Source of the DNA: an uncultured Eubacteriales bacterium
Lineage (GTDB): Bacteria; Bacillota; Clostridia; Oscillospirales; Oscillospiraceae
NCBI GenBank assembly: GCA_900549705.1
Contig: URPI01000102.1
Coordinates: 1-7,771 of the forward strand
Reading direction: 5' to 3'
Length of the DNA: 7,771 bases
Position numbers and translations under genes: made by a program. Positions 1 through 5,990 of the stretch are shown here, in pieces (position 1 is the first letter of the stretch; each line of letters begins with the position of its first letter). The notes beneath the pieces are model-generated. The model was not told the origin of the DNA. It was given only the letters and a program-made list of their open reading frames with translations, and did not search any database.

Positions 1-263
1 CTCAGCCCCTCCAGAAACAGCACATCGCCTTCCTCCATCCGGCGGGGAACCTCCCGGCTGTCGCTGCCCCGGCCATAGCGCATGAGGTTTGCAATGCGGT
101 TAATCAGCACGGTGGTCTTGCCGCTTCCGGCACCGGCCAGCAGCAGCAGCGGTCCCTCCGTGGCAAGCACGGCCTGCTGCTGCATCTCGTTGAGCTGAGA
201 AAAACGTGCGGCAATATACTTTCTTCTGGCGGCAATGAATCTGGATTCCATTTGTTCGGTCAT
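1..263 (-). CDS. UvrD/PcrA-like superfamily 1 DNA helicase, N-terminal part
   Basis: Only the first 87 codons are present; the gene continues beyond position 1. Residues 24-32 (LNEMQQQAV) match the Q motif of superfamily 1 helicases. Residues 43-51 (AGAGSGKTT) are the Walker A ATP-binding loop, followed by VLINRIANL as in PcrA/UvrD. These enzymes are ATP-driven 3'-5' DNA helicases used in repair and replication restart. After about residue 62 the sequence (YGRGSDSREVP, then an acidic stretch) departs from the usual path to motif Ia, suggesting an insertion typical of a divergent subfamily. ATG at 263 is preferred because AGGTG lies 7 nt upstream; the next in-frame ATG is codon 5. It starts 67 bp after the sigF stop on the same strand and may have its own promoter. 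The fold is certain; the exact member (PcrA, UvrD or a clade-specific paralog) cannot be judged from 87 residues. Confidence 0.85.
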   Translation of the reverse strand, partial: MTEQMESRFIAARRKYIAARFSQLNEMQQQAVLATEGPLLLLAGAGSGKTTVLINRIANLMRYGRGSDSREVPRRMEEGDVLFLEGL

Positions 264-295
264 AGATACACCTGACTATTCTGTAAGATGCGTCT

Positions 296-324
296 ATTTT
301 ACCGCATTTTCGTCAAAAGGTAAA
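296..324 (-). promoter_or_regulatory. Candidate SigA-type promoter for the helicase gene
   Basis: On the minus strand TTTACC (319-324, 4 of 6 to TTGACA) is followed after exactly 17 bp by TAAAAT (296-301, 5 of 6 to TATAAT). The predicted start near 289 would give a leader of about 25 nt ahead of the helicase ATG. No hairpin plus T-run separates it from sigF, so the helicase could also be transcribed from the spoIIA operon. Confidence 0.45.
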
Positions 325-330
325 GAGGTT

Positions 331-1035
331 CTATTGCATGAATTCCCGGATTTTATCCAAGGCTTTTTTCTCAATCCGTGACACCTGCACCTGGCTGACA
401 TCCATCACCTTTGCCACCCGCTGTTGGGTCAGGCAGTGGAAGTAGCGCAGCTTCACCACCAGCTTCTCCCGCTCCGGCAGTTTCTCGATGGCTTGGCGAA
501 GCGCAATTTTCTCCACCATCCGCTCCTCGGATTCCGTATCCGTCAGGATGTTTTCCAGGGTGAAGCCATCCTCGCCGGTTTGCTGCTGAATGGACTCGGT
601 GGCAGCGGTGGCTGTTTCTGCCAGAGCAATCTCCTCCGGTGTCAGCCCCGTCTGGTCGGAAAGCTCCCCGATGGTGGGCTCCCGCCCCAGGAGCAGCGTA
701 AGCCGGGTGCGGATGCTCTTAATGGAGGCCGCCTGTTCCTTCAGGCTGCGGGAAACCTTCACTGCGCCGTCATCCCGAAGGAAGCGACGGATTTCCCCGG
801 AGATTTTCGGCACGGCATAGGTGGAAAACTGGGTACCGAAGGCCGTGTCAAAGCCTTCCACCGCTTTCAAAAAGCCCATGCAGCCCAGCTGATACAGGTC
901 GTCGGTTTCCACGCCGCGGCCAATGAACCGCCGAGCCACCGCCCAGATAAGGCCGGAATTCTCCGTCACCAGTGTTTCACCGGCATCCCTGTCCCCCTTC
1001 TGTGCCAGGGCAATCAGCTCCTCCGTCCTGCTCAT
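331..1035 (-). CDS. sigF: RNA polymerase sigma factor SigF (forespore, SpoIIAC)
   Basis: This 234-residue protein is the first forespore-specific sigma factor of endospore formation. It is held inactive by SpoIIAB until after asymmetric septation. Region 2 spans about residues 18-90 and contains DDLYQLGCMGFLKAVEGFD and FSTYAVPKISGEIRRFLRDD; KVSRSLKE (93-100) follows, as in Bacillus SigF. Region 3 is about 100-145. Region 4.2 has the helix-turn-helix TQQRVAKVMDVSQVQVSRIEKK (203-224). The length is slightly below the roughly 255 residues of the B. subtilis protein, mainly through shorter termini. The ATG overlaps the spoIIAB stop as ATGA, and no strong ribosome binding site precedes it, which suggests translational coupling. 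Its place as third gene after spoIIAA and spoIIAB separates it from the similar SigG. Confidence 0.95.
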   Translation of the reverse strand: MSRTEELIALAQKGDRDAGETLVTENSGLIWAVARRFIGRGVETDDLYQLGCMGFLKAVEGFDTAFGTQFSTYAVPKISGEIRRFLRDDGAVKVSRSLKEQAASIKSIRTRLTLLLGREPTIGELSDQTGLTPEEIALAETATAATESIQQQTGEDGFTLENILTDTESEERMVEKIALRQAIEKLPEREKLVVKLRYFHCLTQQRVAKVMDVSQVQVSRIEKKALDKIREFMQ

Positions 1036-1463
1036 TTTTTGCGCTGGAGCTTGCGGCGCATATGTACCGTCGTCCCCTTGCCGGGGGCGGAGGTCACGTC
1101 AAAGCTGGTCATAAAGCTTTCCATAATGGTAAAGCCCATGCCGCTGCGTTCTGCGCCGCCGGTGGTAAAGGAAGCGCGCCGCGCCTGCTCCACATCCGGG
1201 ATGCCGACACCCTTGTCCTTGATGACAATATCCAGCACGTTGTCCTTGAGAATGCGGCAGCGCAGGGTGATGGTGCCAATCTGATTGGGGTAAGCGTGGA
1301 CAATGCAGTTGGTCACCGCTTCCGACACGGCGGTGCGGATGTCTCCCAGTTCCTCCAGATTAGGATCCATCTGGGAGGCAAAGCAGGCCACGGCACTGCG
1401 GGCAAAGGCCTCATTTGACGACCGGCTGGGAAAATCCAGAATCATGTAATTATCAAATTTCAT
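1032..1463 (-). CDS. spoIIAB: Anti-sigma F factor and serine kinase SpoIIAB
   Basis: This 143-residue GHKL-type ATPase binds and inhibits SigF. It also phosphorylates SpoIIAA, switching partners according to nucleotide state. The N box is at residues 48-57 (EAVTNCIVHA) with E48 and N52 equivalent to the catalytic and Mg-binding residues. The G1 box is DKGVGIPD (83-90) and the G2 box is SGMGFTIME (107-115). R22 in the first helix aligns with Arg20, the residue used by SpoIIAB to contact SigF and SpoIIAA in Bacillus. The length is normal (about 136-147 in the family). GGGAGG lies 7 nt before the ATG, inside the end of spoIIAA, and both neighbours are joined by 4-bp ATGA overlaps, consistent with stoichiometric co-production of the three switch proteins. 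Confidence 0.95.
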   Translation of the reverse strand: MKFDNYMILDFPSRSSNEAFARSAVACFASQMDPNLEELGDIRTAVSEAVTNCIVHAYPNQIGTITLRCRILKDNVLDIVIKDKGVGIPDVEQARRASFTTGGAERSGMGFTIMESFMTSFDVTSAPGKGTTVHMRRKLQRKK

Positions 1464-1777
1464 GATACCGCCTCCCGTATCTCCACCAGCTTATCGATTC
1501 CAGAAGCGCGGAACACCCGCATCGGCTGAGGCGAAATGCCGGAGAGCAGGAGCTTGCCCTCAATCTGAGACATATTCCGCAGAGCATTGATCACCACGGC
1601 GATGCCGGAGGAATCCACGAAGGTCACCTCATGAAAGTCCAGCACACAGACCTGGGGCATATAGGCTTCAATTTTGGAGCTGATAATCTGGATATACGCT
1701 TTGGCGCAGTGGTGGTCGATTTCCCCGGTGAGGGCTATGGTGAGCTTTCCATTTTCCAGGAAACTGGTAAAATACAT
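1460..1777 (-). CDS. spoIIAA: Anti-anti-sigma F factor SpoIIAA (STAS domain)
   Basis: This 105-residue single STAS-domain protein releases SigF by binding SpoIIAB when unphosphorylated. SpoIIAB inactivates it by phosphorylation, and the phosphatase SpoIIE (not in this window) reactivates it. The first strand pair carries LTGEIDHH (16-23), matching the LxGELDHH signature. FVDSSGIAVV (53-62) contains the target serine; by alignment to B. subtilis Ser58 this is Ser57, the second of the pair. Length is close to the 116-117 residues seen in Bacillus. AAAGGAGG lies 8 nt before the ATG. It is the first gene of the operon. In studied species spoIIA is transcribed under SigH and Spo0A control; I could not see a convincing SigH promoter here, only a TATACT at 1812-1817. 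Confidence 0.95.
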   Translation of the reverse strand: MYFTSFLENGKLTIALTGEIDHHCAKAYIQIISSKIEAYMPQVCVLDFHEVTFVDSSGIAVVINALRNMSQIEGKLLLSGISPQPMRVFRASGIDKLVEIREAVS

Positions 1778-1926
1778 TGAATAAGCCTCCTTTGTTTTCC
1801 TGTCTAAAAACAGTATAAGGCTTTCAATGCAAAAAAGCAGTCGGAATTGTGCCCAAAAGTAAATGCAGCTATGCTAATTTCCGCTCCGGCGGCAGTGCTG
1901 CCCCCTGCCGTTCCTCTCGTGGCGCT
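1778..1926 (-). other. Intergenic region pncB to spoIIAA; weak promoter signal
   Basis: These 149 bp must hold the spoIIA promoter and any pncB terminator. On the minus strand TATACT (1812-1817) resembles a SigA -10, but no good -35 lies 16-18 bp upstream. I see neither a SigH-like AGGAWWT/GAAT pair nor an exact Spo0A box. A 6-bp stem CGGCAG/CTGCCG (1890-1895 with 1905-1910) sits just after pncB but lacks a T-run. The T6 at 1831-1836 is not preceded by a hairpin. Neither terminator nor promoter can be firmly placed. Confidence 0.35.
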
Positions 1927-3141
1927 TTAGTAGCACTGCTCTGCCATGTCCTTCTCCCGGTTCAGGCGGAAGGCCACCGAACGCTTGAGGTAGGACAGGT
2001 ATTCTTCATCATCGCACATGGATTTTTCCGGGATGTCCGAGAGCTTTGCCACCGGACGACCATTGACATATTGCAGCTTAATTACAATATTCAGCGCTTC
2101 CTCGCAGGTATCATTGGAGCAGAAGGTTCCAATGCCGAAGGACACCTTGGCTCTGTCCTTAAAATACTCATAGAGCTTCTGGGAGCGGTCAAAATCCAGG
2201 CTGTCGCTGAACAACAGCTGCTTCGTGCGGGTGTCCACGCCGTATTTCCGATAGTGGGCCAGAATCTTTTCGCCCCATTCATAGGGGTCGCCGCTGTCGT
2301 GGCGGACACCGGAATAGTTATTGACCATGGAATGATTGAAGTCCAGCAGGAACAAATCCGTGGTGATGGTATCCGACAGCGCCGTGCCGTTGTCGCCCCG
2401 GTATTCATCGTACCAGTCCGCCATGGCATGATGGTTGGTGTATGCCAGGGGAATGGAGTCGATGCCCTGGTACATCTGGACAAATTCATGGGCATAGGTA
2501 CCAATGGGGCGGATGCCGTATTTCTTCGCCAGATAGACATTGGAGGTGCCCACGCAGTTCTGGGTCTCCGTCACCAGGCGGCGCACCTCCACATCCTCCC
2601 ACTCCCGGGACAGCCGCCGGCGGCAGCCGAACTCCGCAAAGCGGAAGGTGTAGGTTCCGTTCTGGAAGGCCTCAATCTTGCGGCTCAGCCGCTCCGCCGC
2701 TGAAGCCCGCAGTGTTTCATAGTCAAACTGCATCCGAAAATATACCTCGTTGATAATTTCCAGCAGGTAGATTTCAAACTGCATGGCGGAAAACAGCGGC
2801 CCTTTGACAATGACGCTCAGCTCCCCGTCTTCGCTCAGACCGGTGGTCACATATTCCCGGATGGGATGCCACAGCCGCAAAAACTCCACATAGTCGTTTT
2901 TGATAAAGCGGATGGAGCGGAGGTAATCCAGCTCCTCCCTGGTAAACCGGAGGGTACACAGATAATCTATCTGGTCGTTGATTTCTTCCAGCATTTCCGG
3001 GGTAAAACGCACATTGGCGTTGCGGCATTTAAAGTGGTATTCTCCGTTGAGGTCGGTATGCTTGTGAAAAATCACCTGATCCATATTGAATTTATACAGG
3101 TCGGTGTCCAGCAGAGAAAGCACGATTGGTTCTAGTTTCAT
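1927..3141 (-). CDS. pncB: Nicotinate phosphoribosyltransferase
   Basis: Converts nicotinate plus PRPP to nicotinate mononucleotide (NaMN) with ATP hydrolysis, the entry step of the Preiss-Handler pathway in the cytosol. The 404-residue length matches the E. coli/yeast type PncB. The N-terminal LLDTDLYKFNMDQ (10-22) is the family signature. GTYAHEF (214-220) carries His218, equivalent to the histidine phosphorylated by ATP in characterised enzymes. GVRHDSGDP (278-286) and the FGIGTF loop (335-340) form the PRPP/product phosphate-binding end of the barrel. AAAGGAAAC precedes the ATG within a 15-bp gap after nadM, so it is the fourth and last gene of the NAD salvage operon. No truncation or missing key residue is apparent. 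Confidence 0.95.
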   Translation of the reverse strand: MKLEPIVLSLLDTDLYKFNMDQVIFHKHTDLNGEYHFKCRNANVRFTPEMLEEINDQIDYLCTLRFTREELDYLRSIRFIKNDYVEFLRLWHPIREYVTTGLSEDGELSVIVKGPLFSAMQFEIYLLEIINEVYFRMQFDYETLRASAAERLSRKIEAFQNGTYTFRFAEFGCRRRLSREWEDVEVRRLVTETQNCVGTSNVYLAKKYGIRPIGTYAHEFVQMYQGIDSIPLAYTNHHAMADWYDEYRGDNGTALSDTITTDLFLLDFNHSMVNNYSGVRHDSGDPYEWGEKILAHYRKYGVDTRTKQLLFSDSLDFDRSQKLYEYFKDRAKVSFGIGTFCSNDTCEEALNIVIKLQYVNGRPVAKLSDIPEKSMCDDEEYLSYLKRSVAFRLNREKDMAEQCY

Positions 3142-3156
3142 AATGTTTCCTTTCGC

Positions 3157-3717
3157 TTACAGCGATGCGGTACGGTCGTTGCCCTTGGACAGCAGCACCA
3201 GAGTGCGCAGGGCATCATACTGCCCCCACAAAGCCGGGTTCGTATATTGCTGCCATTGCTCCCGCTGATTTTCCAGAAAATACCGGCGCATCTGAGAAGC
3301 GGAGATGTCAATGGACTTGGGGATATATAATTCCGAGATGCGCACCTGCTCCAAGCCGTCAAACCAGCTGATGCGCCGGGTCTCCTTGCCGGAAATCAGC
3401 AAATCGGGATAGGTTCCATACTGCGCCTTTACGTTTTCCAGCACATATTCTCCCCAGGTGCCGTTGTTCCCCACCCCAATGTCCGGCAGAGGGAAAATCT
3501 GCACCTGCTCCCCGAACAGCAGCCGCAGGAGCTTTTCCCGCGTCTCATAAGAAAAGGGATTTTGGGCTGTGCCCGCCTCCTGGGAGGAGCCGACAAAAAT
3601 ACCCACCTGCTTGCACAGCGACAGCGCCGTTTCAATCATCAATTCATGACCGGCGTGGATGGTCTGAAACCGTCCCACCAAAATGCCCAGGGAAAAGGGC
3701 TTTTCAGTCTCCCCCAT
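3157..3717 (-). CDS. nadM: NadM-like nicotinamide/nicotinate mononucleotide adenylyltransferase
   Basis: A compact single-domain nucleotidyltransferase of the HxGH superfamily, 186 residues from the chosen start. GRFQTIHAGHE (15-25) holds the ATP-binding HxGH; NPFSYETREKLL lies near 53-64; ISASQMR (138-144) is the second conserved ATP-binding motif (ISxTxxR type). Length and motifs fit the NadM/NadR-type NMN adenylyltransferases better than NadD. In this operon the expected reaction is NaMN (or NMN) plus ATP to NaAD (or NAD) plus pyrophosphate. The start is ATG 3717, because GGAG ends 8 nt before it; a GTG at 3723 overlapping the nadE stop as GTGA has that same site only 2 nt away. No Nudix or ribosylnicotinamide-kinase domain is fused. 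Preference for NaMN or NMN cannot be read from the sequence. Confidence 0.8.
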   Translation of the reverse strand: MGETEKPFSLGILVGRFQTIHAGHELMIETALSLCKQVGIFVGSSQEAGTAQNPFSYETREKLLRLLFGEQVQIFPLPDIGVGNNGTWGEYVLENVKAQYGTYPDLLISGKETRRISWFDGLEQVRISELYIPKSIDISASQMRRYFLENQREQWQQYTNPALWGQYDALRTLVLLSKGNDRTASL

Positions 3718-3719
3718 GG

Positions 3720-4445
3720 TCACAGCTCCGGCCGGAAGGAGGGCATCAGCTCCAGCTTAAACCGGTTCATCCGGTGCAGCCGGTCAATGCGCTCTTTTTT
3801 GGCCTGGTCGTCAATTTCGCCGGTGCGGATGTAGCGATCCAGCTCCGTATAGAGAAAGCCCAGGTTTTCTTCGTCCGTCTTGCCGCACAGGCCGTCAATG
3901 GGCACCTTGTCCACCAGCACCGGGGGCAGCCCCAGCTCCCGCCCAATGGCCTTGACCTCCTGCACCGTCAGGTGAGAACAGGGGCTGAAATCACCGGCGG
4001 CATCGCCGTAGCGGGTGGAGTAGCCCACCCAATCCTCAGAGAGATTGCAGGTATTGGCCACCCGCCCGTTGTGGCTCTGGGCAACGGCATAAAGGGTTGC
4101 CATGCGGATTCTGGGGGGCAGATTGGTTTTGGACTGGGTGGACAGCTCAAAGGGCATGGCAGCCTTTGCCGCCTCCACCGCATCGTGAATATTGATAACA
4201 TAGTGGCGGATGCCCAGATGCTCCACCAGCAGCTGCGCCATATCAATGTCATGCTGCTCACCGCAGGGCATCAGCACGCCAATCACCCGGTCCTTGCCCA
4301 GCGCCTCCACGCACAGCGCCGCCACCACAGAGCTGTCCTTGCCGCCGGAAATGCCCACGATGGCATTGCAGTCCGGGCCGTTCTGCCGGAAAAATTCCTG
4401 AATCCACCAGACGCACTGATCCTTCACTGTTTTTGCATCAAACAT
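3720..4445 (-). CDS. nadE: NH3-dependent NAD(+) synthetase
   Basis: Catalyses the last step of NAD synthesis: NaAD is adenylylated with ATP and then amidated by ammonia to give NAD. The 241-residue protein is an adenine-nucleotide alpha-hydrolase fold with the pyrophosphate loop SGGKDSS (33-39). NLSEDWVGYSTRYGDAAGDFSP (134-155) forms the deamido-NAD and ATP site, and KTDEENLGF (189-197) matches the conserved TDE(E/D) segment near the C terminus. There is no N-terminal nitrilase (glutaminase) domain, so it should use free ammonia, in line with its length near the 245-275 residues of ammonia-dependent forms. AGGAG is 7 nt before the ATG, 11 bp after the pncA stop. It is the second gene of the operon. 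Confidence 0.95.
   Translation of the reverse strand: MFDAKTVKDQCVWWIQEFFRQNGPDCNAIVGISGGKDSSVVAALCVEALGKDRVIGVLMPCGEQHDIDMAQLLVEHLGIRHYVINIHDAVEAAKAAMPFELSTQSKTNLPPRIRMATLYAVAQSHNGRVANTCNLSEDWVGYSTRYGDAAGDFSPCSHLTVQEVKAIGRELGLPPVLVDKVPIDGLCGKTDEENLGFLYTELDRYIRTGEIDDQAKKERIDRLHRMNRFKLELMPSFRPEL
3726..3729 (-). promoter_or_regulatory. Ribosome binding site deciding the nadM start
   Basis: GGAG on the minus strand lies 8 nt from ATG 3717 but only 2 nt from GTG 3723. Normal spacing therefore favours the ATG, shortening the protein by two residues and placing its start just after the nadE stop. Confidence 0.6.
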
Positions 4446-4456
4446 GGTTTATCTCC

Positions 4457-4981
4457 TTATATCACTTCAATCTGGCAGCAGCGCATGGTTTCCAGTGCCG
4501 TCCGGTGGGTTTCGGGCGTGACACCGGCGCAGCAGGCGCTGTCCACACAGATTGGCATTTCCGGGAAGTTTGCTTTCAGCATCAGGGCATTGGACACCAC
4601 GCAGATGTCGGTGCACAGTCCCACCAGCTCCAGGGTAAAGGGCTGTCCCTGGGCGGCCTGGTAAAGCAGCCGGGGCAGCATCACCGAGCCGAAGGTCACC
4701 TTCTCCACCAGGGTACACTGCTTCTGCTCCAGCACTGCCGCAATTTCATCCTGGAGCATCCAACCGGGTGTCCCCTTGATGCAGTGGGGCACGGGAAGGT
4801 GCCGCCCCTCTGCGGTCTGCAAATAATTTTCCGCATGGGTATCCAGGGTGGCGAAAATCTCGCCCTCAAATTGCAGGATTTTTTCTGCCACATGGGGCAC
4901 AATGGCCTGCGCCTCCGGGGTTCCCAGGCTTCCGTCAATAAAATCCCGCTGCATATCCACAACTATCAAAAAATGCTTCAT
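4457..4981 (-). CDS. pncA: Nicotinamidase (cysteine hydrolase family)
   Basis: Predicted to deaminate nicotinamide to nicotinate, feeding PncB. This 174-residue isochorismatase-like hydrolase shows the full catalytic triad: D9 (VVDMQRDF), K94 (VEKVTFGS) and nucleophile C127 (GLCTDICV). The metal site is D47 and H49 (LDTHAENY) plus H66 (VPHCIKGTPG). EGRHLPVPHC is a version of the nicotinamidase EGxxxPxHC segment. Length is like archaeal and mycobacterial PncA (about 180-186) and shorter than E. coli (213). The family also includes isochorismatases and other amidases, but the operon partners make nicotinamidase by far the likeliest assignment. It is first in the operon; GGAAAGGAAA precedes the ATG after a leader of about 40 nt. 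No NAD-responsive riboswitch or operator palindrome was recognised in that leader. Confidence 0.9.
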   Translation of the reverse strand: MKHFLIVVDMQRDFIDGSLGTPEAQAIVPHVAEKILQFEGEIFATLDTHAENYLQTAEGRHLPVPHCIKGTPGWMLQDEIAAVLEQKQCTLVEKVTFGSVMLPRLLYQAAQGQPFTLELVGLCTDICVVSNALMLKANFPEMPICVDSACCAGVTPETHRTALETMRCCQIEVI

Positions 4982-5028
4982 AAATTATTTCCTTTCCTAC
5001 CGATGAATTTCCGTCAGAAGTTAAGAAA

Positions 5029-5057
5029 AGCATATCACATCCGCAGGAGAATATCAA
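5029..5057 (-). promoter_or_regulatory. Extended -10 SigA promoter of the NAD salvage operon
   Basis: On the minus strand TTGATA (5052-5057, 5 of 6) is followed by 17 bp and then TATGCT (5029-5034, 4 of 6). The -10 is preceded by TG plus one base, giving an extended -10. The predicted start is near 5022. It lies just after the terminator of the preceding acetyltransferase gene, so the four NAD genes appear to form an independent transcription unit. Confidence 0.7.
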
Positions 5058-5089
5058 CACAGGAACGGGCAGGTTGTGGAAACTTTTAT

Positions 5090-5117
5090 AAAAACGCCCC
5101 CGCCGGACGGCAGGGGC
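5090..5117 (-). terminator. Intrinsic terminator of the GNAT gene
   Basis: Nine base pairs (5109-5117 with 5096-5104) enclose a 4-nt loop, then G and five T on the minus strand. One pair is G-U only when read on the minus strand (C-A on plus), which fixes the direction. It sits 9 bp after the acetyltransferase stop. Confidence 0.85.
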
Positions 5118-5125
5118 AGCGTGCG

Positions 5126-5590
5126 CTACAGCTTCTTTTTGACCATGACCACGTCATCATTTTGGTAATCCACCGTAAAGCCGTTTTTCAGGAACAGACG
5201 GTAAGCGGGATTATCTGCGGCAATGTCATCATAGAGTGTGTCAATTCCGTTTTCCTTTGCCGCCCTGCAAATCAGGTCAATGCCGGCGGTTCCGAACCCG
5301 CAGCCACGGTATTTTGCCAGCACCATCACATCACAAAGGTAAATGCGCCGCTCCTCATCGTAATGATAGGATATTTCACCCACGAAATCATCCAGCCCCG
5401 GTTCATACAGATAGCGATAATATCGCCGATCTGCGGGAGCCTCCACCCAGCGGGAAAACCAGCTTTCCCATTTTTCCGTTGGAAAGGGAATCGTCCCACC
5501 CCAGGCGGCGTTATAGGACATGGTTTCTTCATCGGATAGCAGCTGCTGCCGAAAGTGCAGCTCTTGCAGCGTCGGACGATGGGCAATCAT
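5126..5590 (-). CDS. GNAT-family N-acetyltransferase
   Basis: A 154-residue acetyltransferase of the GCN5-related fold. Motif A is DVMVLAKYRGCGFGTAG (87-103), with R95-G96-x-G98-x-G100 forming the acetyl-CoA pyrophosphate loop. Motif B is AADNPAYRLFLKNGF (124-138), the helix with Asn and Tyr that usually places the CoA and catalytic tyrosine. The acceptor cannot be predicted; the family acetylates small amines, aminoglycosides, peptides or protein N termini. The N-terminal 80 residues are rich in aromatic residues, which would suit a substrate pocket. The start is ATG 5590, with AGGAGG 7 nt upstream. It lies between two terminators (the tRNA-Asn unit upstream, its own downstream) with only about 30 bp of upstream space and no recognisable promoter, so it may depend on read-through from the 5S-tRNA transcript. 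Confidence 0.85.
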   Translation of the reverse strand: MIAHRPTLQELHFRQQLLSDEETMSYNAAWGGTIPFPTEKWESWFSRWVEAPADRRYYRYLYEPGLDDFVGEISYHYDEERRIYLCDVMVLAKYRGCGFGTAGIDLICRAAKENGIDTLYDDIAADNPAYRLFLKNGFTVDYQNDDVVMVKKKL

Positions 5591-5622
5591 TCTCTTTCCT
5601 CCTAAAGTTTCGGTTTAGACAT

Positions 5623-5653
5623 AACAAAATCCCCCACGCGATTGCATGGAGGA
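5623..5653 (-). terminator. Intrinsic terminator of the 5S-tRNA-Asn unit
   Basis: On the minus strand TCCTCCATGC pairs with GCGTGGGGGA around the loop AATC (10 pairs, two of them G-U wobbles), followed by TTTTGTT. It begins 5 nt past the encoded CCA of tRNA-Asn. Confidence 0.7.
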
Positions 5654-5658
5654 CGTTT

Positions 5659-5734
5659 TGGCGCCCCCTGTTGGACTCGAACCAACGACACACGGATTAA
5701 CAGTCCGTTGCTCTACCGACTGAGCTAAGGGGGC
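5659..5734 (-). tRNA. tRNA-Asn (anticodon GTT)
   Basis: The 76-nt minus-strand sequence folds as a standard cloverleaf. The acceptor is GCCCCCT/AGGGGGC, the D stem GCTC/GAGC, the anticodon stem ACGGA/TCCGT with loop CTGTTAA, and the T stem GTTGG/CCAAC with loop TTCGAGT. The discriminator is G and the 3' CCA is encoded. Anticodon GTT reads AAC/AAU (asparagine). It follows the 5S rRNA by 6 bp and is almost certainly cut from the same transcript. Confidence 0.97.
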
Positions 5735-5740
5735 ATATGT

Positions 5741-5855
5741 GTTGGCATTACCTATCTTCCCGGCAAGTCACCCTGCAAGTATTGTCGGCGCAGATGAGCT
5801 TAACTTCTGTGTTCGGGATGGGAACAGGTGGACCCTCATCGCAATCAATACCAAC
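5741..5855 (-). rRNA. rrf: 5S ribosomal RNA
   Basis: The minus strand contains the conserved 5S core CCATCCCGAACACAGAAG, then TTAAGCTC and GCGCCGA. The ends pair as helix I: GTTGGTATT with AATGCCAAC (8 pairs plus one G-U). Mature ends are placed by that helix and may be off by a few bases; the length of about 115 nt is normal. No 23S rRNA precedes it: a promoter lies about 30 bp upstream, so this is a stand-alone 5S gene. Confidence 0.95.
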
Positions 5856-5887
5856 TTGTTTCGTAGAGCATTACTCTAACGGGGTAT

Positions 5888-5916
5888 ATACTAGCACAAT
5901 GTGCGCCCCTTGTCAA
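5888..5916 (-). promoter_or_regulatory. Promoter of the 5S rRNA-tRNA-Asn unit
   Basis: On the minus strand a perfect TTGACA (5911-5916) is followed by 17 bp and TAGTAT (5888-5893). TG plus one base just before it gives an extended -10. The predicted start is near 5881. The leader to the 5S end contains a small TAGAG/CTCTA hairpin at 5865-5879. The strength of the signal fits a stable-RNA promoter. Confidence 0.8.
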
Positions 5917-5973
5917 GCAGAAATTTATATTTGGGGTAGCAATTCCCTGTCCGTTTTGCACACGCCATCCGCA

Positions 5974-5990
5974 GGGCGGCTTAGCCGCCC
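5974..5990. repeat. Palindrome in the 5917-6082 intergenic stretch
   Basis: GGGCGGCT and AGCCGCCC form a perfect 8-bp inverted repeat around one base. It has no T-run on either side, so it is not a canonical terminator. It matches the inner part of the hairpin downstream of glf (6341-6358) at 16 of 18 positions, so the two may be copies of one repeat. Between the 5S promoter and the small ORF (5917-6082) I see no other feature I can name. Confidence 0.5.

Noticed and set aside
1849..2703. Plus-strand open frame opposite pncB (284 codons)
   Set aside because: A shadow of the pncB coding frame with no recognisable motif and no good ribosome binding site context.
3721..3723. GTG start for the adenylyltransferase overlapping the nadE stop
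   Set aside because: The only ribosome binding site (GGAG) is 2 nt from the GTG but 8 nt from the ATG at 3717, so the ATG is preferred; coupling through GTGA cannot be fully excluded.
4982..5028. Possible NAD-sensing riboswitch in the pncA leader
   Set aside because: The leader is only about 40 nt with no stable hairpin or recognised aptamer core.
4433..5539. Long plus-strand open frame opposite pncA and the acetyltransferase
   Set aside because: It crosses a minus-strand terminator and promoter and two well-supported genes; its translation has no family signature.
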